This document shows positions 11,781 through 22,634 of a stretch of 64,000 bases of DNA, piece after piece. A program made the translations under genes and the position numbers. This DNA is from Heterodera schachtii (lineage: Eukaryota; Nematoda; Chromadorea; Rhabditida; Heteroderidae), in the NCBI GenBank assembly GCA_023374025.1, contig SIJG01000005.1, positions 1,348,782-1,412,781 on the forward strand. The letters are read 5' to 3'. A model generated the notes under the pieces. The model was not told the DNA's origin, did not search any database, and was given only the letters and a program-made list of their open reading frames with translations. The number at the start of each line of letters is the position of its first letter. Positions within the stretch are counted from its first letter, which is position 1.

Positions 11781-13179
11781 ATTAATTAATTAATTAGTTA
11801 ATTAATTTATGTAAGTGCTGGTAAACGCCCAATTTCTTCAGCAGCTGATGCTCTGCTTGTTTCGCAAATCATGAAAAATGCACACATTTTTACGTGTGAT
11901 TGGGTGGCGAATTTGGAAATATTTGTGTGAATGATGTTTTTCGACCAATGTTTATTATTTATTTGTTGGTTTTGGAGCGGTGTGACACTGAAAACGGACT
12001 GACTGACAGATCACTCTGATCACTCCCATGTCGACCTCGACACAGCAACATTATTCATCCATTAATTCATTCATTCATCCCATTCATTCGAGAATTTGTT
12101 CTCGAATTTATGGGGGTGAAACGCAACATAAAAATGCGCACAACTGGTTGAGAATTAATTGGGGGGGGGGGGGGAGAAGGAATAATAATTGGTCGATAGG
12201 AATGGAAGAAAAAATGTATGCAAATTGTGGTTGTTTGAGCAAATTAAGAGGAAAATAAAAATTATGATGGAGAAAATTAAAAAAATATTATATTTTATTA
12301 CTTTTTAAAGCGGGAAATAAATTATTAAATAAGCAATATGATGCAGAATGATAAATATATTTTATTAAAATACTTAAATTATTAAAAACCTTTAAATTTT
12401 TTGATTTATAATTTCAATAAAATTTTGCTTAAATAATTTCCATTTTCTTTAAAAGTTAAGAAGCTTGGTTTTGGTTAAAGCTAAAAAATTAGAGAGAACA
12501 AAAATTTAAAAATGTAATCATCTTTTTAAATAAATTATTAAACGCAAAAAAATGGGTACAAATTTTCAAATTAATAATTAAATAAATTAATAATTAATAA
12601 TAAAATAACAATAATAAACTGATTCTTTTCGCAAACATTTCTTTCTTATTGATAATTTCAAATTTTGTGCACCATTTTCATTTTTAATTGATGGGCCAGT
12701 GGTTTATCAGCAATTGGGGCATCGTTCTACTAATTGATAAAATTTTGCCAAACTGAAAAATAGATTAAAAATAAAAATAAGGAATGTGCACAAATTATAA
12801 CATTTCATTTTTGTAAAGATTTATTTTATTTGGTAGTGAAATAGCAAGTCGATTAAAACTCATTTACAAAAATAAGACTTTTCATTAATTAACAAAATTA
12901 GGTAAATATAAAATGAAAAAAAAACAAAAAATTAATTGTCCATATTTCCAAATTATTTATCTTTTCTTTTTACTTTGGGCTTAAAATGGGCCAAAATTGC
13001 ACTCAAAATCGATTAGGGTGTCTTTAAATGCGTTTTTAAGATTATTTTTATTTCGAGAATTTCTGTTAATATTTTTATTTCGAGAATTTCTGGTAACATT
13101 TTTTTTTACTTTTTATGAAAATTTCCTTCAAATTTTTTAAAATTTATTTTAATAATTAAAAAAGCTTTAGAAAATTTAT
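11781..13179. other. AT-rich intergenic, no gene seen
   Basis: A 12-G run lies near 12160-12172 and a small palindrome around ATTCGAGAATTTGTTCTCGA near 12086. Nothing else is recognisable. Confidence 0.45.
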
Positions 13180-13370
13180 TTTTTACTATGAATGAATCAG
13201 TTTCATTTTTCTTTTTTCCTTAATTGATTTCATCAGTTTCTTCTGCACTATTAATTGAAGGACAAAGCGCCGCTGTGACCTTTAAAAGCGAAAAAAAATT
13301 AACGCACTTTTTGATGGAAAATTTGGTTTAAAAATAAAATTCGGGTCAAATAATTAAATGAATATGATGC
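13180..13370 (+). repeat. arm of inverted duplication (partner of 6540-6700)
   Basis: Inverted match to 6540-6700, including ATTAATTGAAGGACAAAGCG and the poly-A/T-rich flanks. It marks the distal limit of the inverted segment that carries pseudokinase copy 2. Confidence 0.7.
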
Positions 13371-13453
13371 TTTGGTTTTTTAATTTGGAATAGTATAATA
13401 TTCTGTTGATAGTATAGCATTTTTACTTTTTTTTTAAAATTGAGTCGGTGGCC

Positions 13454-14229
13454 GATCATTTCGTCACTGATCGTTTCGTCACTGAGAAATAAATTTTTAA
13501 AAATATTAGATAAATATTGAGAATTTTTGTTTTATATATGTTTTATACTTACTAATGGCTTTCTCGCAACTTTCAGACTTAAGTTTCCGTTTTTATTTTC
13601 ATAAAATGACCAAGGATTCAACTTCGACAAAAGGCCAGCAGAGATCAGATGCATTCATCAATAAATTCGTTAAAAGGGATGCTTAAAGAATTTCAGCGAT
13701 AGTGACATTTCGTTGCTGATTATGAAAATGCGCCGGTACTTTTCGGTTTTATGTACACACCTCAAAATTTTAAAAACTTGTACAAAGTTTTTTTTTGATC
13801 GCACAAAGGGAATAATTTACCTTTAAAATGGCAAAAAACCTCAGATTATCTTGGGTCAATTATTCATTTTGTGTCACCAAAAAACTCAGAGCATTTTTTG
13901 TTGGAATATTTTTGAAAATTTTGAGGTGTGTACACAAAACCGAAAAGTACCAATGCGCCAGCAAATGGCATTAGAGGGAAAGGTCTTAAGCGCAATCATT
14001 TAGGTCCCAAGTCAAATTCGTGATCAGCGACCTCGAAAACCTTATAAATTCATTTTTCGACTTTTTAAAATTTCAAAAAAATTTTCGAAAAAGGGGCTAC
14101 CACCGGTGGTACTCTTTCTTACCCACAAATAATTTCGAGAGAATTTTAAAACAATTAATACTTTAATAAGAATTTTATTGAAAATAGTTCAAATATTTTT
14201 TAAAATTATGTCTCAGTGACGAAATGATA
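13454..14229. mobile_element. non-autonomous DNA transposon (outer, interrupted)
   Basis: ATCATTTCGTCACTGA at 13455-13470 recurs inverted as TCAGTGACGAAATGAT at 14213-14228, and homology continues inwards for about 35 bp. The left terminus carries the motif twice (ATCATTTCGTCACTGA, then TCGTTTCGTCACTGAG). The element splits the duplicated flank of the pseudokinase locus: matches to 6540-6700 lie on its left and to 6340-6500 on its right. It is itself interrupted by the element at 13735-13951. A target-site duplication is not clear; GGTGGCC and GGTAACC at the two sides are only similar. Confidence 0.7.
13735..13951. mobile_element. nested MITE with perfect 8-bp target-site duplication
   Basis: A 217-bp element flanked by AATGCGCC (13727-13734 and 13952-13959). 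Its terminal inverted repeats start GGTACTTTTCGGTTTT and run about 37 bp with one mismatch, through TGTACACACCTCAAAATTTT. There is no coding capacity. The duplication length suggests a hAT-like transposase source; the element at 7125-7769 has different termini, so a different family. Confidence 0.9.
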
Positions 14230-14239
14230 GGTAACCATT

Positions 14240-15052
14240 GAATCGTTTAAATTAAAAAAACATATATAAATAATTTTTTAAATTTGTTCTGACAAATGAA
14301 AAAAATTTTCTATATTTGAAGAGCTAATTTTTCTATTCTGCCAATTTAAACTTAAAAATTTTTTTTTTTGCAGACAATGTGAAATCATGTAGAAATGTCG
14401 AAATTATATGTTTACGAAAATATACAAATTATTATTTTTTTGTTTTAGTGTTTTTCTTTGAAAAATGAACCAATAAAAAAATAAAACATAACAAAACATA
14501 CCATCATCATTATGATTTGTGCAGAATGATCCACATTTGGAAAATAATCTTGTGATGCGCACAAACAGTAATTAATTTGTAATTTATTGAATTTAATTGC
14601 TGTTTTATGAATTTCATCATCATTATCTTGTAAATCATCCTTACGGAAAATAATCTTGTGATTTTTTGCATTTTTTATTTTTATTTTAATGATTAAAAAT
14701 AATTAAATGGGCCGGAAATTGTTTAAATTGCAAAATTAGTTGTTAAAATTTGCATCATCCACACTTAATCCATGACGAGATTAGTAAGGGCAAACAAATA
14801 AAATGAAATATTTAAGCTGAGAATTTTGTAATAATTTTAACTCAATTAAAAAAACTAATAAAATATTTTATTTTGAAATTTTAAATAAATAATAAATATT
14901 TTACAAAAATTCAGTCCAATCAATCCATTTTATTATAATAGAGCAAAACATTTTCATTGATTTTGCATTATTTATTTTTGAAACAAAACATTTTTTAGCA
15001 AATCCACTTTAATAAAATTAAAATAATTCAATTAATAATTTATTCCTCAGAA
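14240..15052 (+). repeat. conserved 5' flank of pseudokinase copy 2
   Basis: Matches 2690-3325 and 5740-6500 in inverted orientation, and about 18800-19365 directly. It contains the CATCATCAT stretch near 14503 and a TTTTGCTAAA-type stretch near 14990, just before the start codon. It probably includes the promoter. Confidence 0.7.
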
Positions 15053-16587
15053 ATGTCAACATTTTACATTCCTTCAATTCTCCTTTACGGATTTGTTTGG
15101 CATTTTGCCAATATTTTGCTTTGTTCAGCACCAAATCCTATGAACAATTATTCAATTAATAAATGTGGTGGATATATAATTTTTTATAAATTAAATTTAC
15201 AATTTAAAGGCTCACCATTTTTTGGCCAATCGCCAAAATTTCACTTTCAATTAAAATCGGAGGAACAAAAAAGCCATTCAAAAGTGATGCCAATTTCACG
15301 AATTGCACCAGCCCATTCTTCAATAGAAATTGGTAAAATTTAAATTTAAAAAAAACTAAATAAATTATTTTCTTAAAATCAGCGCCTAAAAAATCGGTAG
15401 AAGCAATTGAAAAGAATATTATTAGACCAAAAACTGAAATAAATTTGGAAAATGAAATGGATGGACAAAACGCCACAAATGCAAACATTTCGCCAAATTT
15501 CAAATGCCCTCTCAACGAATATTTGTCCGCTGTTGTGGCTTATCACGGCTTTTACCACAAAGTGCCAACGAAAACAATCGCAAAAATTGCACTGAATTTG
15601 ATTTTTGCTGTTCTGTCCTCCCAAAATTGGTTCATAAAACAACAGCAAAACTCTGATCAGCCAATTTTTGATGGCATTTTGACATTTGACCATTTTTCGG
15701 TGATTCGTCAAAATGAATTTGAATTTGGCGCCGAAGAATTGGCGGGAAATTTGAAAATTGAATTTAACGAAGCGGTGGAAAAGATCAAAGACCCACGGGA
15801 AAGGACACTTCCATCGGAACAGAGACCAAAACAGCAGATGATTTGGCTGAAAGATGTGCTATTTATGAGTCCAGAGCAAATCAAAGTTTGTCATTAATTG
15901 CTTAATTACCCATTTAATTACCCAATTAAATAAATATTTATTAAATAATTCAGGATAACCGAAGCACAACTTTGGTCAAAGACCTTGTGTGGTTCGTCGG
16001 TTTGCTGCTCTACCGAATGTTGTTCAACAACAAACATCCCATGGACAATTGGGAGCCAAAGCGCCGTTTGGACATGGAATTCATGGCCAAGATGGGCATC
16101 TCCAAGTTGAAGCAGTTCAATGGCATGTACAAAACGGACGATTTTGTGCCGGGAGACTTTGGCATCGTTCCATTGAAGCCGAAAAGTCGGTGGATTTGGA
16201 TGCCGGAGAGTGGGCGAGACGAAACTGGGGAAATGGCACTGGTGGAGGAACGGATTGGCATGGAACAGGTGGCCAATTAAAATGCCAAACAGTGTAATAT
16301 TTAATTAATTATTATTATTTAGGATTATATCGGCAAACTGAGAAGCATTGTCAGTGAATTTGTGCAGAATAAAGAAAATAATGCACCTCAGAAAAAATTG
16401 TTTGATCTGACCAAGGTAATAATAATTAATTATTCAATTAATTTATTTAATTTATTTTGCTTAAAATTAATTAACAGTATTATCTCTTAATTAATTAATG
16501 TTTTAGTTGTGCCTTCAAACTTTTCCTGAGCATCGAATTGCGCTTATTTTCCTTGCACAAGTTCATGCACAGCTTTCAAAAAACTGA
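15053..16587 (+). CDS. predicted secreted pseudokinase, copy 2 (intact, 423 aa)
   Basis: Five exons: 15053-15332, 15383-15885, 15954-16268, 16323-16415, 16507-16587 (1272 nt, all phases agree). Residues 1-25 form a hydrophobic, signal-like leader (IPSILLYGFVWHFANILLC). The rest resembles the C-lobe of a protein kinase: an alpha-E-like helix around TIAKIALNLIFAVL, then MSPEQ (about 255-259, subdomain VIII), then D271-x-x-W274-x-x-G277 followed by LLLYRMLF (subdomain IX, alpha-F), and finally CLQTFPEHR (399-407, subdomain XI with its conserved Arg). I see no HRD catalytic loop, no DFG and no glycine loop or VAIK lysine, so catalysis is not expected. Exon 4 lacks 42 nt present in copies 1 and 3, in frame. 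Splice sites include an unusual but conserved GTGGCC/GTGGTC donor after exon 3. Function unknown; a secreted scaffold or effector is an inference. Confidence 0.8.
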
Positions 16588-17149
16588 CAGATATAATTGG
16601 ATAATTACCATTTGTAAAATGTTTTTTTCATTGTAATTAGCAAAAAATAACAATAATAATCAAGAAATGTGTTTTAATAGCTTTTGTTAATTATTTGTCT
16701 TTTTACCAAAATTGAGAAAAATAATTCATTAAATATTTATTTTCATTTCATATATTTTTTCTTCGAGAAAGATTCAAAAATCACAAAAAGTCTAATAGAC
16801 AAATTATTGGAATTATACAAAGTATTTTTATTTTCAAAATTCAGCCTTTCTCTGTTAAACCTAGTGTTCGTTGGGTAAAATTTTGTAAAAAAAAAATTTA
16901 GTAGCTGTGGTTTCTTCGTAAATTAATTTATTAAATCATTATGCCAAAGGATGTTTTTCATATCAAATTGTTGATATAACGTTAGTCAAAAAACCATCAA
17001 ATGAAATTTTTTAATTTTTCCTATAACTTTGCTTAACAGTATTTCTTGAGTAATTTTGGCCATAACTTTTTTCAAACTTGACGAAATTTTTGAAAATTTT
17101 GAAGGTTATTTCGAAATAACTTTTTTGAATAACCGGCCAGAATTTTCAG
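16588..17149. other. 3' flank, no gene seen
   Basis: AT-rich. The 64-codon frame at 16684-16878 is low-complexity. The first part is shared with the 3' flanks of copies 1 and 3. Confidence 0.4.
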
Positions 17150-17640
17150 GTTTTCCCACGATGCCTCCTTTATAGAGACTAGAGATCGGACCGGTCGGTT
17201 TTTTTCGGTTTTTTTCGGTATTTTTCGTTTTTCGGTTTCGGTTTTTAACCGAAAAAAACCGACAGAGAAATTTTTGAGTTTTTCGGTTTTTTTCGGTTTC
17301 GGTTTTTTTCGGTTTTTAACCGAAACCGACCGACCGAAATAATTAAAAAACCGAAACAATCGACCGACTTTTTTGACAAATCAGTTGGCCATTTTTTAAC
17401 AAAATTCATTAAAAATTCTTAAAATTTTCCTCCGGCGGCGCCTATCGGCACCGCCGACCCGCCAAAAAGCTATTTTTTCTTAAAAAATTAGCCCAAAATC
17501 TCAATTTGGTATTTTTAGACAAAATCTGCTAACAAATAGCATTAAAATTACAAAAAAATTTCCCGGCGGCGCTTATCAGCACCGCCGGCCCTAAAGTTAT
17601 GGCTAGAGCTCGCAATTAAATCACCAAAAAGCGGCAAAAT
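17150..17640. repeat. CGGTTT-rich palindromic repeat and GGCGGCGCC block
   Basis: Repeated TTTTTCGGTTTTTTTCGG and the inverse AACCGAAAAAAACCGA (17195-17370) can form long hairpins. A following block with CGGCGGCGCCTATCGGCACC (17433-17455) and a second copy near 17563-17585 also occurs near 26800-26830. Related CGGTTT hairpins recur at 18110-18250 and 26930-27050, so this is a dispersed repeat family. Confidence 0.75.
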
Positions 17641-18100
17641 GGCACTGAAAAAAGTCACAAAAATCCCGAAAAAGGCATTTAAACTTTTTTATTGGCCGCG
17701 CCCAAACGCCAGCGCCCAAACGGCCGCGCCCAAACGCGTGGGTCCCGAAAAAAATGAATTTTGGCGAACAATTTTTGTGAAAATTTTTCAATTCATAAAG
17801 GTATATTCTCTGAATTTTTTTAGATCATTTCTTAGGGGTGTATTTTTCCGATTTTTTTGAATTTTGTAATTTTTCGGGAAAAAACGTCAAAAAGGGCACC
17901 AAATCGCTAAAACTAATCTTTGTGTTTTTTTAGAATCAATGAGCAAACACATGTTTTTTGACTGCCTTTTCTATCATTTTCCAAACTTTAGAACACCATT
18001 CAATAGAGCTTCAATAGCTTTACAATTTAGTTCAAAGGTGATCTTTAGCTTTTTCTGTTAATAAAAATGTTTTATTGCTTTTTTTGGAAAAAATATAAAA
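17641..18100. other. low-complexity intergenic DNA
   Basis: Carries one example of the dispersed CTTAGGGGTGTATTTTTC motif near 17830. The 73-codon frame at 17639-17860 has no domain. Confidence 0.4.
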
Positions 18101-18799
18101 ATTCAAAAAAAAAACCGAAACCGAAACGATATACCGAAAATTTTACTTCGGTTTTTTTTGGTTCGGTTTTTTTCGGGTTTTTAACCGAAACCGTTCGACC
18201 GAGAATTTTTTGAGTTTTTCGGTTTTTTTCGGTTTCGGTTTTATCGCGAAATATGTAAATAAAATATGTATAAAAAATGCTAAAATATGTAAGAAATATG
18301 TATAAAAAACCCAAAATATGTACCAAATATGTAAATAAAACTTTTTTAATGGTTATTTTTTTGGAAAAAAATCTTACTAAAGGGTGAAACAGGCACAAAA
18401 TGCCTTAAAAATTACCTAAATTGGCTTAGAATCACTTTTTATTATTTTAAAAATTATTTTTGATATCTCATTTTTTGAAAAAAAAAAACAGATTTTTTAA
18501 AGATACATTTTCAAAAATTTTTTAATTTTTCACAAAAAATTTTCTATAAATTCTCAAAAATCCTCAAAATATGCAAAAAAAAAAATGAAAATATGTACGA
18601 AAAATTGCGAAATATATACGAAAAAGTCCAAAATATGTATAAAAATATGTACATATGTAATATGTAGAAAAATCCCAAAATATGTAAAAATATGTAAATA
18701 AAAGTCCCAACTTTTGTTCGCAAAACAAAAAAGAAAGTGTTTTTCCTACTATTTAGAGCATGGAGAATCCAGGAAAAAAATATGTATTTACATAAAAAA
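18101..18799. repeat. CGGTTT hairpin repeat plus AAATATGTA simple repeat
   Basis: Degenerate CGGTTT palindromes at 18110-18250 are followed by many irregular copies of AAATATGTA (about 18245-18340 and 18565-18705). Confidence 0.7.
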
Positions 18800-19365
18800 A
18801 AACTATCCCTAAACATAACAAACAAAACATTACCATCATCATGATTTATGGAGATTGAATGGAAAATAATCTTATAATAATTTATTGAATTTAATGGATG
18901 TTAATTTATTTCATCATGATTATCTTGAAAATCATCTTTACAGAAAATAATCTTGTGATTTTTTGCATTTTTAATTTTTATTTTTATGATGAAAATGAAT
19001 TAAATCGGCCGGAAATTGTTTGAAATGGGAAAATGAATGGATAAAATTTGAAAAAAATTTGCATTTGCATAAACATAATCTTACATCATTCACACTTAAT
19101 CCATGCCATAAAATGGAATATTTAAGCTAGGAATTTTATAACATTTCCACACAATTCAAAAAAACTAATAAAATATTTCTTTTGTAAATGTAAAATAAAT
19201 AATAAAATATTTACAAAAATTCAGACAATCCATTTGATTATAAAAAATATTATCAGCAAAACATTTTATGATTTTGCTATTTATTTCCATAAACATAAAT
19301 AATCACTGTTTAGCAAAATCAACTTTTAAAAAAATAATAATTCAATTAATAATTATTCCTCAGAA
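18800..19365 (+). repeat. conserved 5' flank of pseudokinase copy 3
   Basis: Homologous to 14480-15052, somewhat more diverged, including the CATCATCATGATT stretch at about 18834 and the segment just upstream of the start codon. Confidence 0.65.
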
Positions 19366-20951
19366 ATGTCAAATTTTCCATTCCTTCAATTCTCTTTTAC
19401 GGATTTGTTTGGCATTTTGCCAATATTTTGCTTTGTTCAGCACCAAATCCTATGAACAATTATTCAATTAATAAATGTGGTGGATATATAATTTTTTATA
19501 AATTAAATTTACAATTTAAAGGCTCACCATTTTTTGGCCAATCGCCAAAATTTCACTTTCAATTAAAATCGGAGGAACAAAAAAGCCATTCAAAAGTGAT
19601 GCCAATTTCACGAATTGCACCAGCCCATTCTTCAATAGAAATTGGTAAAATTTAAATTTAAAAAAAACTAAATAAATTATTTTCATAAAATCAGCGCCTA
19701 AAAAATCGGAAGAAGCAATTGAAAAGAAAAATATTAGACCCAAAATTGAAATAAATTTGGAAAATGAAATGGATGGACAAAGCGCCACAAATTCAAACAT
19801 TTCGCCAAATTTCAAATGCCCTCTCAACGAATATTTGTCCGCTGTTGTGGCTTATCACGGCTTTTACCACAAAGTGCCCGCGAAAACAATCGCAAAAATT
19901 GCAATGAATTTGATTTTTGCCGTTTTGTCCTCACAAAAATGCTCAATAAAACATCAGCAAAACTCTGATCAGCCAATTTTTGATGGCATTTTGACATTTG
20001 ACCATTTTTCAGTGATTCGTCAAAATGAATTTGAATTTGGCGCCGAAGAATTGGCGGGAAATTTGAAAATTGAATTTAACGAAACTGTGGAAAAAGTCAA
20101 AGACCCACGGGAAAGGACACTTCCATCAGAAGAGAGATCGAAAAAGCAGATGATTTGGCTGAAAGATGTGCTGTTTATGAGTCCAGAGCAAATCAAAGTT
20201 TGTCATTAATTGCTTAATTACCCATTTAATTACCCAATTAAATAAATATTTATTAAATAATTCAGGATAACCGAAGCACAACTTTGGTCAAAGACCTTGT
20301 GTGGTTCGTCGGTTTGCTGCTCTACCGAATGTTGTTCAACAACAAACACCCCATGGACAATTGGGAGCCAAAGCGCCGTTTGGACATGGAATTCATGGCC
20401 AAGATGGGCTTCTCCAAGTTGAAGCAGTTCAATGGCATGTACAAAACGGACGATTTTGTGCCGGGAGACTTTGGCATCATTCCATTGAAGCCGAAAAGTC
20501 GGTGGATTTGGATGCCGGAGAGTGGGCGAGACGAAACTGAGGAAATGGCACTGGTGGAAGAACGGATTGCAATTGAACAGGTGGTCAACTAAAATGCCAA
20601 AAGTGTAATATTTAATTAATTTATCATTATTATGATTTAGGATTATATCGGCAAATTGAGAAGCATTGTCATTGAATTTGTGCAAAATAACCAAAAAATG
20701 CAATTCAATTATTCAAGATTTGCTAGTGATGAAGAAAATAATGCACCTCAGAAAAAATTGTTTGGTCTGACCAAAGTAATTTTAATTAATTATTAAATTA
20801 ACTTATTTAACTTTAATTAATTGCTTTAAATTAATTAACGGAATTATCTCTTAATTAATTAATATTGTAGTTGTGCCTTCAAACTTTTCCTGAGCATCGA
20901 ATTGCGCTTATTTTTCTTGCACAGATTCATGCACAGCTTTCAAAAAACTGA
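19366..20951 (+). pseudogene. pseudokinase-like gene, copy 3 (1-nt deletion in signal exon)
   Basis: Exons: 19366-19644 (279 nt, one less than in copies 1 and 2), 19695-20197, 20266-20580, 20641-20775, 20871-20951. The missing base lies within the first ten bases after the ATG, so the homologous start codon is out of frame with everything downstream. Exons 2-5 are fully open and keep the MSPEQ, D-x-x-W-x-x-G and CLQTFPEHR motifs. The next in-frame ATG in exon 1 (about 19452) would give a protein without the leader. Either it is a young pseudogene or a version that is no longer secreted. Exon 4 is the long form (45 codons). Confidence 0.75.
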
Positions 20952-22634
20952 CGGATATAATCGGATATTTTCATTTTTAAATGTTTTTCCATTATAATTA
21001 GTGAAAAAATAATTAATAATCCAAACAAATGTTTTATTCCTATTGTTTTTGTAATAGCATGATTTTTGTTCATAAATTATTTTAAATTGAAAAATATTTC
21101 TCAACAATTAATTGATTGATGGAATGACCAATGATCAAGAAATGAAATGATCGGAGTTATGGTTATATTCTCGAAAACCGGCATAAATCAGTCCTTAAGT
21201 GATAAAGAAATTTCTGGATTTTTTAAAATTGGATTATACACTCAAAGACGATTGAAAAAGATCAATAACTTTTTCCTAATTTCCTATTTTATTTTTTTTA
21301 AGCGATAAATTTGTTATGATTTAAATTGTATCCCTACTAATTATAATTTAAATAATTCACTCAAGAAGAAAATAATATATAATATTTTGAATTTGGATGC
21401 TTACTTTTTGTAATTAACTGATAATGTTTTGTCAATTGAATTGTTCATGAATAAAATACTAAAATAAATGCATCTCTTAAAAAAATTTAAAAAAATTTAA
21501 ATTTAATTTTTAATGTTTAATGCTTTTAAATTACTCGGTTTTATCGAAATATGAGCTAAATAAGGTCCCAGAAAAGAAGTTGTTATCGAAACCTAATTTA
21601 AAATTGAGATTGCGACATCGTTAGTAAGATAAAAGGATAATTTCCAATTCCGATGTTCTTGTAAATTCGAAGACATAACTTGTAAGACAAAAGAAATTAC
21701 TGTCCTATTCTATTATGTTATTTTATCTTTTCACAAAATTTTGAAATATTTGACTGTAATTTGTATATTTTTTTTTATAAAAATGGAAAATTTTATTTTT
21801 CAGTCCTTTGAAAAGAGACTAAAATTTCAATTTTTGTGAATTTTAAAAAAAAGAGTTTATTGCGAGGCGCAAAAAAAAGAAATGCGTGTCAAATTTTGAT
21901 GAAATCAGTTGCTTAACTAATATTTAATTATTTATATTTATTGTTTCTACTGAAAATCAGTCTCACTGATTGATCGCATTTTTGGCAACGCTTTCTCAAC
22001 ATTCATTAGAATTTTTATTAATGAATATAGTCAATTTACTTTAATTAAAAAATAAAAAACAAAACAATTTATAATAAAATAATATTAATAAAAAATATTG
22101 TTAATTATTTTTAAAGATGCATTTTCTTCGTATTATTTTTATGTTCTTATCTTAAATTATTCAACTGACAAAATATAACAAAAACTAAATATTTTTAAAA
22201 AATTAGAATTTTATTTTATTATTTAATATTATTATCAGGGAAAGGATTTTTATGTTTTCATCTATTTTTTTTTGCGGATAGTATATGCTGAGATAAGCGC
22301 AAAAAACACATTTTCTTCGATCATTTTCGATTTAGAGCGAGGTTTTATCAACTATTTTCAACTATTTTCGCTTATGAAACGTTTTAACAATTAAAATAAC
22401 TATTTTTTCAACTATTTCTGCTTTTTAAAAATTATTATGAAAAATGCAATTAAAAAATGCACCTCTAGCAAATATTCAAAAAATTTTTGATCACCTTGAA
22501 TACATGTATATTCAATTATTATAAATTTATTCGATTTTCAGTTCAAAAATATTATGAACTTCAACAAGAAAAAATATCGTATCAAATGAACACAACTGGC
22601 AATAAAATTGGTGAGAGAATTCAATTTGAATTAA
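20952..22634. other. AT-rich intergenic, no gene seen
   Basis: No coding exon recognised on either strand. The first roughly 50 bp are shared 3' flank of the pseudokinase family. The last part is the 3' flank of the BTB gene on the minus strand. Confidence 0.5.
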
